The notes under the pieces are model-generated. The model searched no databases. It was given only the letters and a program-made list of their open reading frames with translations, and was not told the origin of the DNA. 36,076 nucleotides of DNA. Source: Acidobacteriota bacterium. Lineage in GTDB: Bacteria > Acidobacteriota > Terriglobia > UBA7540. The stretch lies in contig JAJYLL010000047.1 of NCBI GenBank assembly GCA_021787735.1, positions 1 through 36,076 of the forward strand. Reading direction: 5' to 3'. The position numbers and the translations under genes are program-made. The stretch's first letter is position 1. Every line of letters starts with the position of its first letter. Of the stretch, positions 17,539-23,817 are shown one piece after another.

Positions 17539-18891
17539 GTGATCAATACACTGCCCAGCGATCCTATCCTCGATTCGATCAACGAAGGTGTCTTCAGCGT
17601 CGATCCTGCGTGGCACATCACCGCCTTTAACCGTGCCGCCGAGCGGATCACCGGCGTGCGTAGGCAGGACGCCATCGGCCGATCGTGCTGCGAGGTTTTC
17701 CGTGCCAGCATCTGCGAGCACGCCTGCGCTCTCAAGCGGACCTTCTCGACGGGAAGGCCCGTCATCAATGCCACCGCCAATATCGTCAGTGCAGTCGGGG
17801 AACAGATCCCGATCCGCATTTCAACCGCGCTGTTGAAGGACGGAAGCGGCGGCGTCATCGGAGGTGTGGAGACCTTTCAGGACCTCAGCCGAGTCGAGGA
17901 ACTCCGTAAGGAGCTCGAGTCCCGTTATACGTTTGAAGATATTGTCGGACGAAGCCAAGTGATGAGGCGCATTTTCGAGATCCTGCCGAAGATTGCAGAA
18001 TCAAGCAGTACAGTCCTGATCGAAGGAGCGAGCGGCACCGGCAAGGAACTCTTTGCCCGCGCCATTCACAACCTCTCGCCACGAAAAAGAAGGCGGTTTG
18101 TCGCGGTGAACTGCGGTGCGCTGCCGGACACTCTGCTTGAGTCCGAGCTTTTCGGCTACAAGGCGGGGGCTTTCACCGACGCGCGGCGGGATAAGCCGGG
18201 ACGGTTTGCCCTTGCCGACGGCGGAACGATCTTCCTGGATGAGATCGGCGACGTTTCATCCGCCATGCAGGCGCGCCTGCTGCGAGTGCTCCAGGAGCAC
18301 TGTATTGAGCCTCTAGGCGGCGTCGAACCCGTCAAGGTAGATGTTCGTGTGGTGGCGGCAACGAACAAGGATCTGGCAGAACTGGTCCGCAAGGGCCAAT
18401 TCCGCGAAGACCTGTTCTACCGCATCCGTGTGATTTACCTGAAGATTCCGGCACTTCGAGAGCGGCGCGAAGACATCCCTTTGCTGATTGACCATCTCAT
18501 TGCAAAATTCAACCGCCTGCAGGGCAAAGACATCGCCGCCGTTTCGAAGGATGTATTAGCACGACTGATGGAGCATGATTATCCGGGCAACGTGCGCGAG
18601 TTGGAGAACATTATCGAGCAGGCCTTTGTCCTGTGCCGGGGCGGATTGATCGATGCCCGCCATCTTCCACCCGAACTTCGGCCGCCAAGCCTTCGGGCTG
18701 GCACGCTGGATGGAGGGATGAGTCTGCGAATAATGGAGAAGCGTCTGATCGAGGCGGCGCTCACGCGCTCGGGCGGCAACCGCCAACGTGCAGCTCGCGA
18801 TCTGGGCATTGATCCCAGCACGCTCTACCGCAAGCTCAAGGCCCTCGATTTTCAACCCCTGCCATCAAATAGGCGCAAGCCTCAACGATAG
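17539..18891 (+). CDS. Sigma-54-dependent transcriptional activator (PAS-AAA+-Fis HTH), ORP-cluster regulator
   Basis: The start is a GTG, because an in-frame TGA lies two codons upstream and no ATG fits. Of 450 residues, 1-110 form a PAS-like sensor with Cys50, Cys51, Cys59 and Cys63, which could hold a redox or metal centre. A short coiled linker (EELRKELESRY) leads to the AAA+ domain: Walker A GASGTGKE (163-170), ESELFGYKAGAFTDA (GAFTGA loop with Asp replacing the second Gly) and Walker B GTIFLDEI (229-236). The C-terminal Fis-type helix-turn-helix is near RQRAARDLGIDPSTLYRKL. It activates RpoN promoters. Its position between two divergent ORP-type operons matches the regulator of the Desulfovibrio system (DVU2106). 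Confidence 0.92.
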   Translation: MINTLPSDPILDSINEGVFSVDPAWHITAFNRAAERITGVRRQDAIGRSCCEVFRASICEHACALKRTFSTGRPVINATANIVSAVGEQIPIRISTALLKDGSGGVIGGVETFQDLSRVEELRKELESRYTFEDIVGRSQVMRRIFEILPKIAESSSTVLIEGASGTGKELFARAIHNLSPRKRRRFVAVNCGALPDTLLESELFGYKAGAFTDARRDKPGRFALADGGTIFLDEIGDVSSAMQARLLRVLQEHCIEPLGGVEPVKVDVRVVAATNKDLAELVRKGQFREDLFYRIRVIYLKIPALRERREDIPLLIDHLIAKFNRLQGKDIAAVSKDVLARLMEHDYPGNVRELENIIEQAFVLCRGGLIDARHLPPELRPPSLRAGTLDGGMSLRIMEKRLIEAALTRSGGNRQRAARDLGIDPSTLYRKLKALDFQPLPSNRRKPQR

Positions 18892-18892
18892 C

Positions 18893-18907
18893 CTTGCATT
18901 CTGCACG
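18893..18907. promoter_or_regulatory. CTTGCA-N3-TGCA site C (candidate activator-binding site)
   Basis: The sequence CTTGCATTCTGCACG begins just after the regulator's stop codon. It is the third copy of CTTGCA-N3-TGCA and lies about 85 bases upstream of the -24 element at 18984, the usual spacing for an activator site of a sigma-54 promoter. Confidence 0.6.
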
Positions 18908-18983
18908 ATTCCCCGATCCTCCCGGGAAAGGACAGAACCCGCAGACCCTTGTATTTCAAGGGACTGGCAGCTTGCCAGCCCGA

Positions 18984-18999
18984 TGGCAAGCCGCGTGCT
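18984..18999 (+). promoter_or_regulatory. Sigma-54 (-24/-12) promoter candidate for the ORP-type gene
   Basis: TGGCAAGCCGCGTGCT has GG and GC separated by 10 bases and matches the -24/-12 consensus closely (TGGCA, G at position 7, TGCT). The predicted start near 19010 leaves a short leader that contains the GAGGG ribosome site at 19015-19019 and the ATG at 19025. Confidence 0.65.
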
Positions 19000-19024
19000 T
19001 GTGCACCCAATAGTGAGGGTTAAT

Positions 19025-19387
19025 ATGAAACTTGCAGTCACATCTGAAGGAAATACCCTGCAGTCGCCGCTGGACCCGCGTTTTGGCCGGGCCCGGTACT
19101 TCATCGTCGTGGATACGGAGACAGGTAAATTCTCGGCTGTGGACAATACCGTCAATTTGAACGCCGCTCAAGGCGCCGGCATTCAGGCCGGCAAAAGAAT
19201 TGCCGGACTGGGAGTCGAGGGCCTCGTAACCGGGCACGTCGGCCCGAAAGCGTTCTCGACTCTCGAGGCCGCTGGAGTGCAGATCCACACCGGCGCCTCC
19301 GGAACGGTGGGCGATGCCATTGAACAATTCAAGGCCGGCAAGCTTGTGCCTATCACCTCGCCGGACGCCGAAGGAGGGCGGTCCTAA
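19025..19387 (+). CDS. Orange-protein (ORP)-like NifX-family protein
   Basis: The 120-residue protein starts at the ATG after GAGGG; the conserved beginning MKLAVTSEGNTLQSPLDPRFGRA is typical of NifX/NifB-C/ORP proteins (PRFGRAxYF). The rest follows the family pattern: FIVVDTETGKFSAVDN, QGAGIQAGKRIAGLGVEGLVTGHVGPKAF and a final helix DAIEQFKAGKL. In Desulfovibrio the ORP of this family binds a mixed Mo-Cu-S cluster non-covalently; whether this protein does cannot be told from sequence. It directly follows the sigma-54 activator and sits behind a good sigma-54 promoter, so it is the first gene of the rightward operon. Confidence 0.85.
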   Translation: MKLAVTSEGNTLQSPLDPRFGRARYFIVVDTETGKFSAVDNTVNLNAAQGAGIQAGKRIAGLGVEGLVTGHVGPKAFSTLEAAGVQIHTGASGTVGDAIEQFKAGKLVPITSPDAEGGRS

Positions 19388-19433
19388 CACGCTCCGGTGC
19401 TACCAAACCGGTTAGCTGACCGCAAACTTACTG

Positions 19434-20204
19434 ATGAATGAACGGAATGATTCGGCGATCTCCAGAGCCATCGTGGAGAGCTACCATCAGAAATTGCTAC
19501 GCTCGCTTGAGGGAGATGTCGTCATTGTGGGTGCCGGACCTGCGGGTCTCACTGCAGCGTCCCATCTCGCGACGGCAGGCCGAAAGGTCACGATTGTGGA
19601 AAAGCGCCTGGCGCCGGGCGGCGGTGTTTGGGGCGGCGGCATGGGGATGAACGAAGTCGTCGTCCAGCAAGAAGCGACGCCGATCCTGGAAGCTGCGGGC
19701 ATCCGCTATAATCGCCGGTCTGATGGTCTATGCATTGTCGATGCCGCAGAACTGGCCTGTGCCCTGAGCCTTCAGGCAATTCGGGCCGGAGCGGTCTTCC
19801 TGAACCTGATGACGTTCGAGGACCTGTGCGTGCATGACGGGAGGGTGACGGGAGTGGTCGTCAATCGGACAAATATCTCCGGCGTTTTGCCCGTCGACCC
19901 CATCGTTCTTCAGGCAGAAACTGTGATTGACGCGACCGGACACGAAGCTGTGGCTGTCGAACGGCTTCGTGCGCGAGCCCTCCTCTCCCCACATTTGAAG
20001 TCTGCCGGCTCCGGCGAGGGGCCCCTTAACGCCACGAGTGGAGAGAAGTTTGTTGTTGAACGGGTCACGGAGGTCTTTTCGGGTTTGTGGGTAACCGGGA
20101 TGGCTGTCGCTGCCGCCCTTGGCGGTCCCCGCATGGGGCCTATCTTCGGAGGCATGCTGTTATCAGGCATGCGCGTCGCCCGGCTGATCCTGGAAACGAA
20201 ATGA
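19434..20204 (+). CDS. Thi4-like thiazole synthase homologue with altered active site
   Basis: The 256-residue protein has an N-terminal dinucleotide-binding motif VVIVGAGPAGLTAA and the Thi4 signature PGGGVWGGGMGMNEVVVQ, then VIDATGH and a C-terminal GPRMGPIFGGMLLSG, so it belongs to the Thi4/ribulose-1,5-biphosphate synthetase family. These enzymes make the ADP-thiazole precursor of thiamin from NAD and glycine. In yeast a Cys is the sulfur donor, and in sulfide-using homologues the site is GLHVDP with His. Here the same place reads VLPVDP, with Pro153 replacing His. It is coupled to the DUF89 gene by an ATGA overlap. No other thiamin gene is near, so a changed function within the ORP operon is possible. 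Confidence 0.85.
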   Translation: MNERNDSAISRAIVESYHQKLLRSLEGDVVIVGAGPAGLTAASHLATAGRKVTIVEKRLAPGGGVWGGGMGMNEVVVQQEATPILEAAGIRYNRRSDGLCIVDAAELACALSLQAIRAGAVFLNLMTFEDLCVHDGRVTGVVVNRTNISGVLPVDPIVLQAETVIDATGHEAVAVERLRARALLSPHLKSAGSGEGPLNATSGEKFVVERVTEVFSGLWVTGMAVAAALGGPRMGPIFGGMLLSGMRVARLILETK

Positions 20205-21097
20205 AAGCTTCTCTAGACTGCATTCCCTGCCTTGTACGCCAAGCTCTAGATGCTGCCAGAATGGCCTCCCCCGACCCGCTTGTCCACAAGCGGGTTCTCT
20301 GTGAAATGTTGCGCTGGACGGGAGAGATGGATATGGACGAACCACCTCCCATCCTGGGACAACGCTTTCACCGCTGGCTGCGCGAGATCACCGGCATCGA
20401 GGATCCGTACCGTTCAGCAAAGGACCGCTTCAACCGGCTGGCGCTGAGCCTCCTCCCCGATCTGAGAGCCACCATTAAAGCTGCGCAAGATCCGCTGGCC
20501 ATGGCGGTATGCATAGCCATCGCAGGGAATGTTATTGACATGGGTACCAACGGGAATCTGACAGAGTCGGAAGTGCGCAAGTCCATCGACGAGGTGCTTG
20601 CGGAGCCGCTCACAGGGATCGAGAACGGATTCCGGCAAGCCATCGCCGAAGCGCAAGACATCCTGTACCTAGCTGATAACACAGGAGAGATTGCCTTTGA
20701 CCGGTTGCTGATTGAACAGCTTTCACCCCCGCGCGTCACTTTAGCCTTGCGGGGTAGTCCGGTCATCAATGACGCGACCTTGACCGACGCGCGCTATGTG
20801 GGCCTGCATGAGATTGTGAAGGTCATCGACAACGGCTCTGACGCCCCAGGCACCGTACTTGAAGACTGCAGCCCGGAGTTTGTCCGGCGGTTCACCGAGG
20901 CCGACTTGATTCTTGCCAAGGGACAGGGCAACTTCGAGACGCTCAACGATGAGCCGAGGAATATATTTTCCCTTTTCAAGGCTAAGTGCCCCGTCATCGC
21001 AGCTCATGTTGGAGTGCCGGTTGGGACCTACGTGTTGGCGCAACCGAATGCCAGACTTTTGAGTTCGGAAGGTCCCGGAGGAAGCAAGAGATGTTGA
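20201..21097 (+). CDS. DUF89/ARMT1-family protein (metal-dependent damage-control phosphatase type)
   Basis: The start at 20201 overlaps the Thi4-like stop (ATGA) and gives 298 residues. The N-terminus has the CxxC of this family (LDCIPCLVRQAL, Cys7 and Cys10). The core carries YLADNTGEIAFD (DNTGE at 159-163), RGSPVINDATLTDA and LILAKGQGNFETLND, the conserved motifs lining the metal-dependent phosphatase site. Family members are thought to hydrolyse damaged or surplus sugar phosphates and related metabolites. Its tight coupling to a Thi4-like protein, which uses NAD-derived ADP-ribose, suggests that a phosphorylated nucleotide or sugar intermediate links the two; this is inference. The next gene begins inside its end, seven bases before the stop. 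Confidence 0.88.
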   Translation: MKASLDCIPCLVRQALDAARMASPDPLVHKRVLCEMLRWTGEMDMDEPPPILGQRFHRWLREITGIEDPYRSAKDRFNRLALSLLPDLRATIKAAQDPLAMAVCIAIAGNVIDMGTNGNLTESEVRKSIDEVLAEPLTGIENGFRQAIAEAQDILYLADNTGEIAFDRLLIEQLSPPRVTLALRGSPVINDATLTDARYVGLHEIVKVIDNGSDAPGTVLEDCSPEFVRRFTEADLILAKGQGNFETLNDEPRNIFSLFKAKCPVIAAHVGVPVGTYVLAQPNARLLSSEGPGGSKRC

Positions 21098-22271
21098 ATA
21101 ACCCCAAAGCCTCTCCAGAAGACTCGTGCACTGAGAAAGCAGCGTGCGCGGCCTGCGGGGGGCGCAATGCTCGACACCTCAACACAGGGGTCTTGAAAGG
21201 CCAGGGGAATTCAAGGAACGCCAGGAACTCCAATCCCGCCCTTCCCGCATCCGGCACAAAGTTATCGTGCTGTCGGGCAAAGGAGGCGTCAGCAAAAGCA
21301 CTATAGCCGTAAACCTGGCCATGGGGCTGACGCAATTAGGAAAGAGTATTGGGCTCTTGGATGTTGATATTCATGGCCCCAGCGTTCCGACCATGTTGGG
21401 GCTTGAAGGGGAAACAATCCAGGGATTCGAAGGAGGAATGCTCCCGGTTGATCTGGCCGCAATGAAGATCATGTCCTTGGGATTTTTGTTGCAGAACCGG
21501 GACGATGCCGTAATCTTGCGCGGGTCCATGAAGGCAGGTGTGATCAAACAGTTCCTCACCACACCCCAAAAGGTGGCTGCCGTGGATGTACGAAAGTCGA
21601 TTACGTTCTGCAGGAAGCTTCAGGTGCCGGTGATTGGCGTCGTAGAAAACATGAGCGATTTGCCTGCCCAAAGTGCGGTGAGGTCACTCAAATTCTGTCT
21701 TCGGGCGGGGGGTAAGCGAATGGCTGAGGGCATGCGTGTGCAGTTCCTAGGCTCGATTCCATTGGATCCGAAAATAGCCGAAGCGTGCGATGCGGGCCAA
21801 GCCTTTGTTGATCACTATGCTGCGACGCCCACCGCGCAGGTCATGCAAAACATCATTCAACCCATTGCGGCCTTGGATGAAACCAAGGTCGACAAGAAAG
21901 CAACACAAAAGACAAGACAGGAGGACAACTGCATGAGGATTGCAATTCCATTGGCGGACGGAAAACTCGCCATGCATTTCGGGCACTGCGAGCGTTTTGC
22001 CCTCATAGACGTAGACCAGGCCCAAAAGAAGATACTCACACGGGAGGATGTTGCGGCCCCGCCGCATGAGCCCGGGCTGCTGCCCAGGTGGCTGGCAGAG
22101 CGCGGCGCCAACACCATCATCAGCGGCGGCATGGGACAACGGGCCCGAGGGTTGTTTGAGGAGCGAGGCATTCTTGTGCTGGTTGGCGCACCTCCTGATA
22201 TGCCCGAGAACCTGGTAGGTCATTATCTTGCCGGAACTCTACAGGTGGGCCAGAACATCTGCGACCACTAA
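21091..22271 (+). pseudogene. Damaged MrpORP (Mrp/Nbp35-type ATPase with C-terminal NifX domain)
   Basis: The true start is the ATG at 21091 (GGAGGA upstream), giving MLNNPKASPEDSCTEKAAC. That frame ends at 21306, and the ATPase continues in another frame; one extra G in the G6 run at about 21154-21159 would join them. The P-loop reads GKGGVSKST, Ser replacing the essential Gly. After VIKQFL the text jumps to TTPQKVAAVD, so about 40 residues including Walker B (normally DxPPGTGD) are missing in frame. Near 21656-21715 two compensating one-base indels turn FACPKCGEVTQIL into LPAQSAVRSLKFC, destroying the CPKC site. The C-terminal NifX domain is intact. The homopolymer changes could be assembly errors; the in-frame loss could not. 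Confidence 0.85.
21933..22271 (+). CDS. NifX-type domain of MrpORP, probably translatable on its own
   Basis: The ATG at 21933 is in frame with the ATPase remnant and is preceded by AGGAGG at 21919-21924, eight bases away, a stronger site than most in this operon. The 112-residue product begins MRIAIPLADGKLAMHFGHCERF, the normal start and His/Cys motif of NifX-family proteins, and continues with GANTIISGGMGQRARGLF. Unlike the ATPase part it shows no damage. It may be made as a separate metal-cofactor protein, alone or alongside a residual fusion. This is inferred from the ribosome site and the unequal decay. Confidence 0.55.
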   Translation: MRIAIPLADGKLAMHFGHCERFALIDVDQAQKKILTREDVAAPPHEPGLLPRWLAERGANTIISGGMGQRARGLFEERGILVLVGAPPDMPENLVGHYLAGTLQVGQNICDH

Positions 22272-22331
22272 GAAGCAACAACCAACATAGCCGGGTGTCT
22301 TCCGTTATCCCGTCACAATGGTCACTCGGCG

Positions 22332-22381
22332 TTGGCCCGCACTGGATACCGACGCCGGGCCAATAAAGGGATCGTCGGTAT
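22332..22381 (+). ncRNA. Candidate H-type pseudoknot in the leader of the DUF1847 gene
   Basis: Stem 1 pairs TTGGCCCG (22332-22339) with CGGGCCAA (22356-22363). The loop of stem 1 holds ATACCGACG (22346-22354), which is perfectly complementary to CGTCGGTAT (22373-22381), so stem 2 would close a classic pseudoknot with linkers of 6, 1 and 9 bases. A third copy, ATACCG at 22401-22406, can compete for the same CGGTAT and lies just before the ribosome site GAGGGAG. No known riboswitch class was recognised; a DNA operator made of overlapping inverted repeats is the alternative. Confidence 0.45.
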
Positions 22382-22428
22382 GTATTCTAGACTCAGATGA
22401 ATACCGGGCATAGAGGGAGATCACCAAC

Positions 22429-23085
22429 ATGAAAGATCTTGGCCAACTCAACTGCCACCTCTGCAGCGTCAAAGCTTGTCGAAGTGAGCCCAACACAAAG
22501 AAACCGCCTCAATTCTGTCCCACGCTCACCGAAACCGAGCGACTGGCGGCCGTCGAGCGTACCTATCTCGAAAACGAAGAACTGCGTAAGTGGGCTTGTG
22601 AATCCGCACGCACGGAGTCTGCGGGCTATTGCCGCAGCACCCGCGTCCAGGAAATCATGGATTTTGCCCGGCGGATGGGGTTCACGAGGATGGGAATCGC
22701 TCATTGCGTTGGCCTGCTGGAAGAAGCTAAGATCGCCCGCGCGATCTTCCTCAGCAACGGCTTTGAAGTGGAAGCTGTGTGCTGCAAAGTGGGCTATATC
22801 AACAAGGAAAAGGTCGGATTGAGTGACAAGGACAAGGTGCATTCCGGCCAGTTCGAGGCGTTGCGTAATCCCATCGCCCAGGCTGAACTATTGGCTCAGG
22901 CGGGCACACATCTGAATGTTCTGATTGGGCTCTGCGTGGGCCACGATAGTCTATTTTTCAAGCACTTCCAGGCGCCTGTAACCGTGCTAGTCGCCAAAGA
23001 CCGTGTGCTGGGACACAATCCAGTTGCAGCCCTTTATACCAGCCACTCCTACTATCGACGGTTGAAGGAGCAGCCGGCAAAGTAA
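22429..23085 (+). CDS. DUF1847 Cys-rich metal-binding-type protein
   Basis: The 218-residue protein starts after GAGGGAG. The N-terminus carries CHLCSVKAC (Cys9, 12, 17) and PQFCP (Cys30), the zinc/iron-binding-like motif that defines DUF1847. The core includes GYCRSTRVQEIMDFARRMGF, MGIAHCVGLLEEA, CNPI-like LRNPIAQAELLAQAGTHLNVLIGLCVGHDSLFF and TVLVAKDRVLGHNPVAALYT. Such proteins occur mostly in anaerobes and have no proven function. It lies about 160 bases after the broken MrpORP gene behind a structured leader, so it may have its own control. Full length and no damage are seen. Confidence 0.88.
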   Translation: MKDLGQLNCHLCSVKACRSEPNTKKPPQFCPTLTETERLAAVERTYLENEELRKWACESARTESAGYCRSTRVQEIMDFARRMGFTRMGIAHCVGLLEEAKIARAIFLSNGFEVEAVCCKVGYINKEKVGLSDKDKVHSGQFEALRNPIAQAELLAQAGTHLNVLIGLCVGHDSLFFKHFQAPVTVLVAKDRVLGHNPVAALYTSHSYYRRLKEQPAK

Positions 23086-23089
23086 AACG

Positions 23090-23101
23090 AGGGTTAACCC
23101 T
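23090..23101. repeat. Perfect 12-base palindrome AGGGTTAACCCT
   Basis: This palindrome begins five bases after the DUF1847 stop codon and 46 bases before the cupin start. It has no loop and no T-run, so it is a poor terminator; it could be an operator for the cupin gene, or chance. Confidence 0.35.
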
Positions 23102-23146
23102 GCTCCTCCGCACGCGAGATTGTAAAAATTTAAAAGGAGAAAAACG

Positions 23147-23530
23147 ATGATTTTCAAACATGCTGCAGAAGTCCCTCCCACGAAGATCGCCAAGGAAGGT
23201 TTCAGGGGTATGACAGCAAGATTTGCACTCACTAAGGATGATGGATGCTCCCGTTATGCCATGCGACTGTTCGAGTTCGAGCCGGGCGGCCATACCACGC
23301 TGCACGCGCATCCCGAGGAACACGAGTTCTTTATCCTTGAAGGCGAACCTGCGATCGTGGATGGCAGCGGTAACCAAACTTCCTTGCGGCCTGGCGATTT
23401 CGTTTTCGTACCGCCGAACGAGACGCACCAGCTTAGGAATTTGGGTGACACAACGATGAAGCTGATCTGCACGATTCCCATTTTCCCCGGTAAAAATGGG
23501 AAGGATACTGGCGGGCAGAACAACGCTTAG
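23147..23530 (+). CDS. Small cupin-domain protein
   Basis: The 127-residue protein follows AAAAGGAG. Cupin motif 1 is complete (GGHTTLHAHPEEHEFFILEGE: two His, a Glu and the final Gly), and motif 2 is PGDFVFVPPNETHQLRN with the third metal His. It is a single-domain cupin that probably binds one divalent metal; the reaction or ligand is unknown. A redox or metal-sensing role alongside DUF1847 is possible but unproven. It is the last intact gene of the rightward run; beyond it the sequence shows a rearrangement. Confidence 0.85.
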   Translation: MIFKHAAEVPPTKIAKEGFRGMTARFALTKDDGCSRYAMRLFEFEPGGHTTLHAHPEEHEFFILEGEPAIVDGSGNQTSLRPGDFVFVPPNETHQLRNLGDTTMKLICTIPIFPGKNGKDTGGQNNA

Positions 23531-23655
23531 TTGTGCTCGGCAGAGAGAGGCGGCACGGCGCCAGATGAATGAAGTAGAACGCTCGCAAGCAAAACCCGCA
23601 GAGTGATGTAAGCAGAAGACGAAGGGAAATACATTCTGCAAGAAAGTAAAGGCCT

Positions 23656-23817
23656 ATGGAGCGCTTGCGAAGTGCCTACTACGACAAGTTCTCGAAATTT
23701 TACGACCGATTTGTCACGCTCCATTCAGGCGACAAGCAGGGCTTGGCGAGGTCGTTCCTTACCGATCACCTGCCCGTTAAAAACGGCGCATCAACCCTCG
23801 ACCTATGCACGGGGACG
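23656..23817 (+). pseudogene. 5' fragment of a class I SAM-dependent methyltransferase
   Basis: The frame begins MERLRSAYYDKFSKFYDRFV and runs to STLDLCTGT, the start of methyltransferase motif I (LDLGTGTG-like). Right after that the reading becomes EAAQHLLKGG, which is simply the reverse complement of the end of the M48 protease gene. So about 54 residues remain and the rest of the enzyme is absent. The break lies at about 23815-23825. The remaining frame continues to 23973 without homology. This is most simply a deletion or rearrangement that joined the two genes tail to tail. Confidence 0.7.

Noticed and set aside
21144..21210. GTG at 21144 as the start of the Mrp-type ATPase
   Set aside because: No ribosome site precedes it and the first 14 residues are unlike the family; the ATG at 21091 with GGAGGA and a Cys-rich N-terminus is the natural start, which makes a frameshift necessary.
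16781..23530. Nitrogen-fixation gene cluster, suggested by three NifX-type domains
   Set aside because: No nifHDK, nifE/N or nifB radical-SAM gene is present; the ferredoxin-ATPases and sigma-54 activator fit the ORP system instead.
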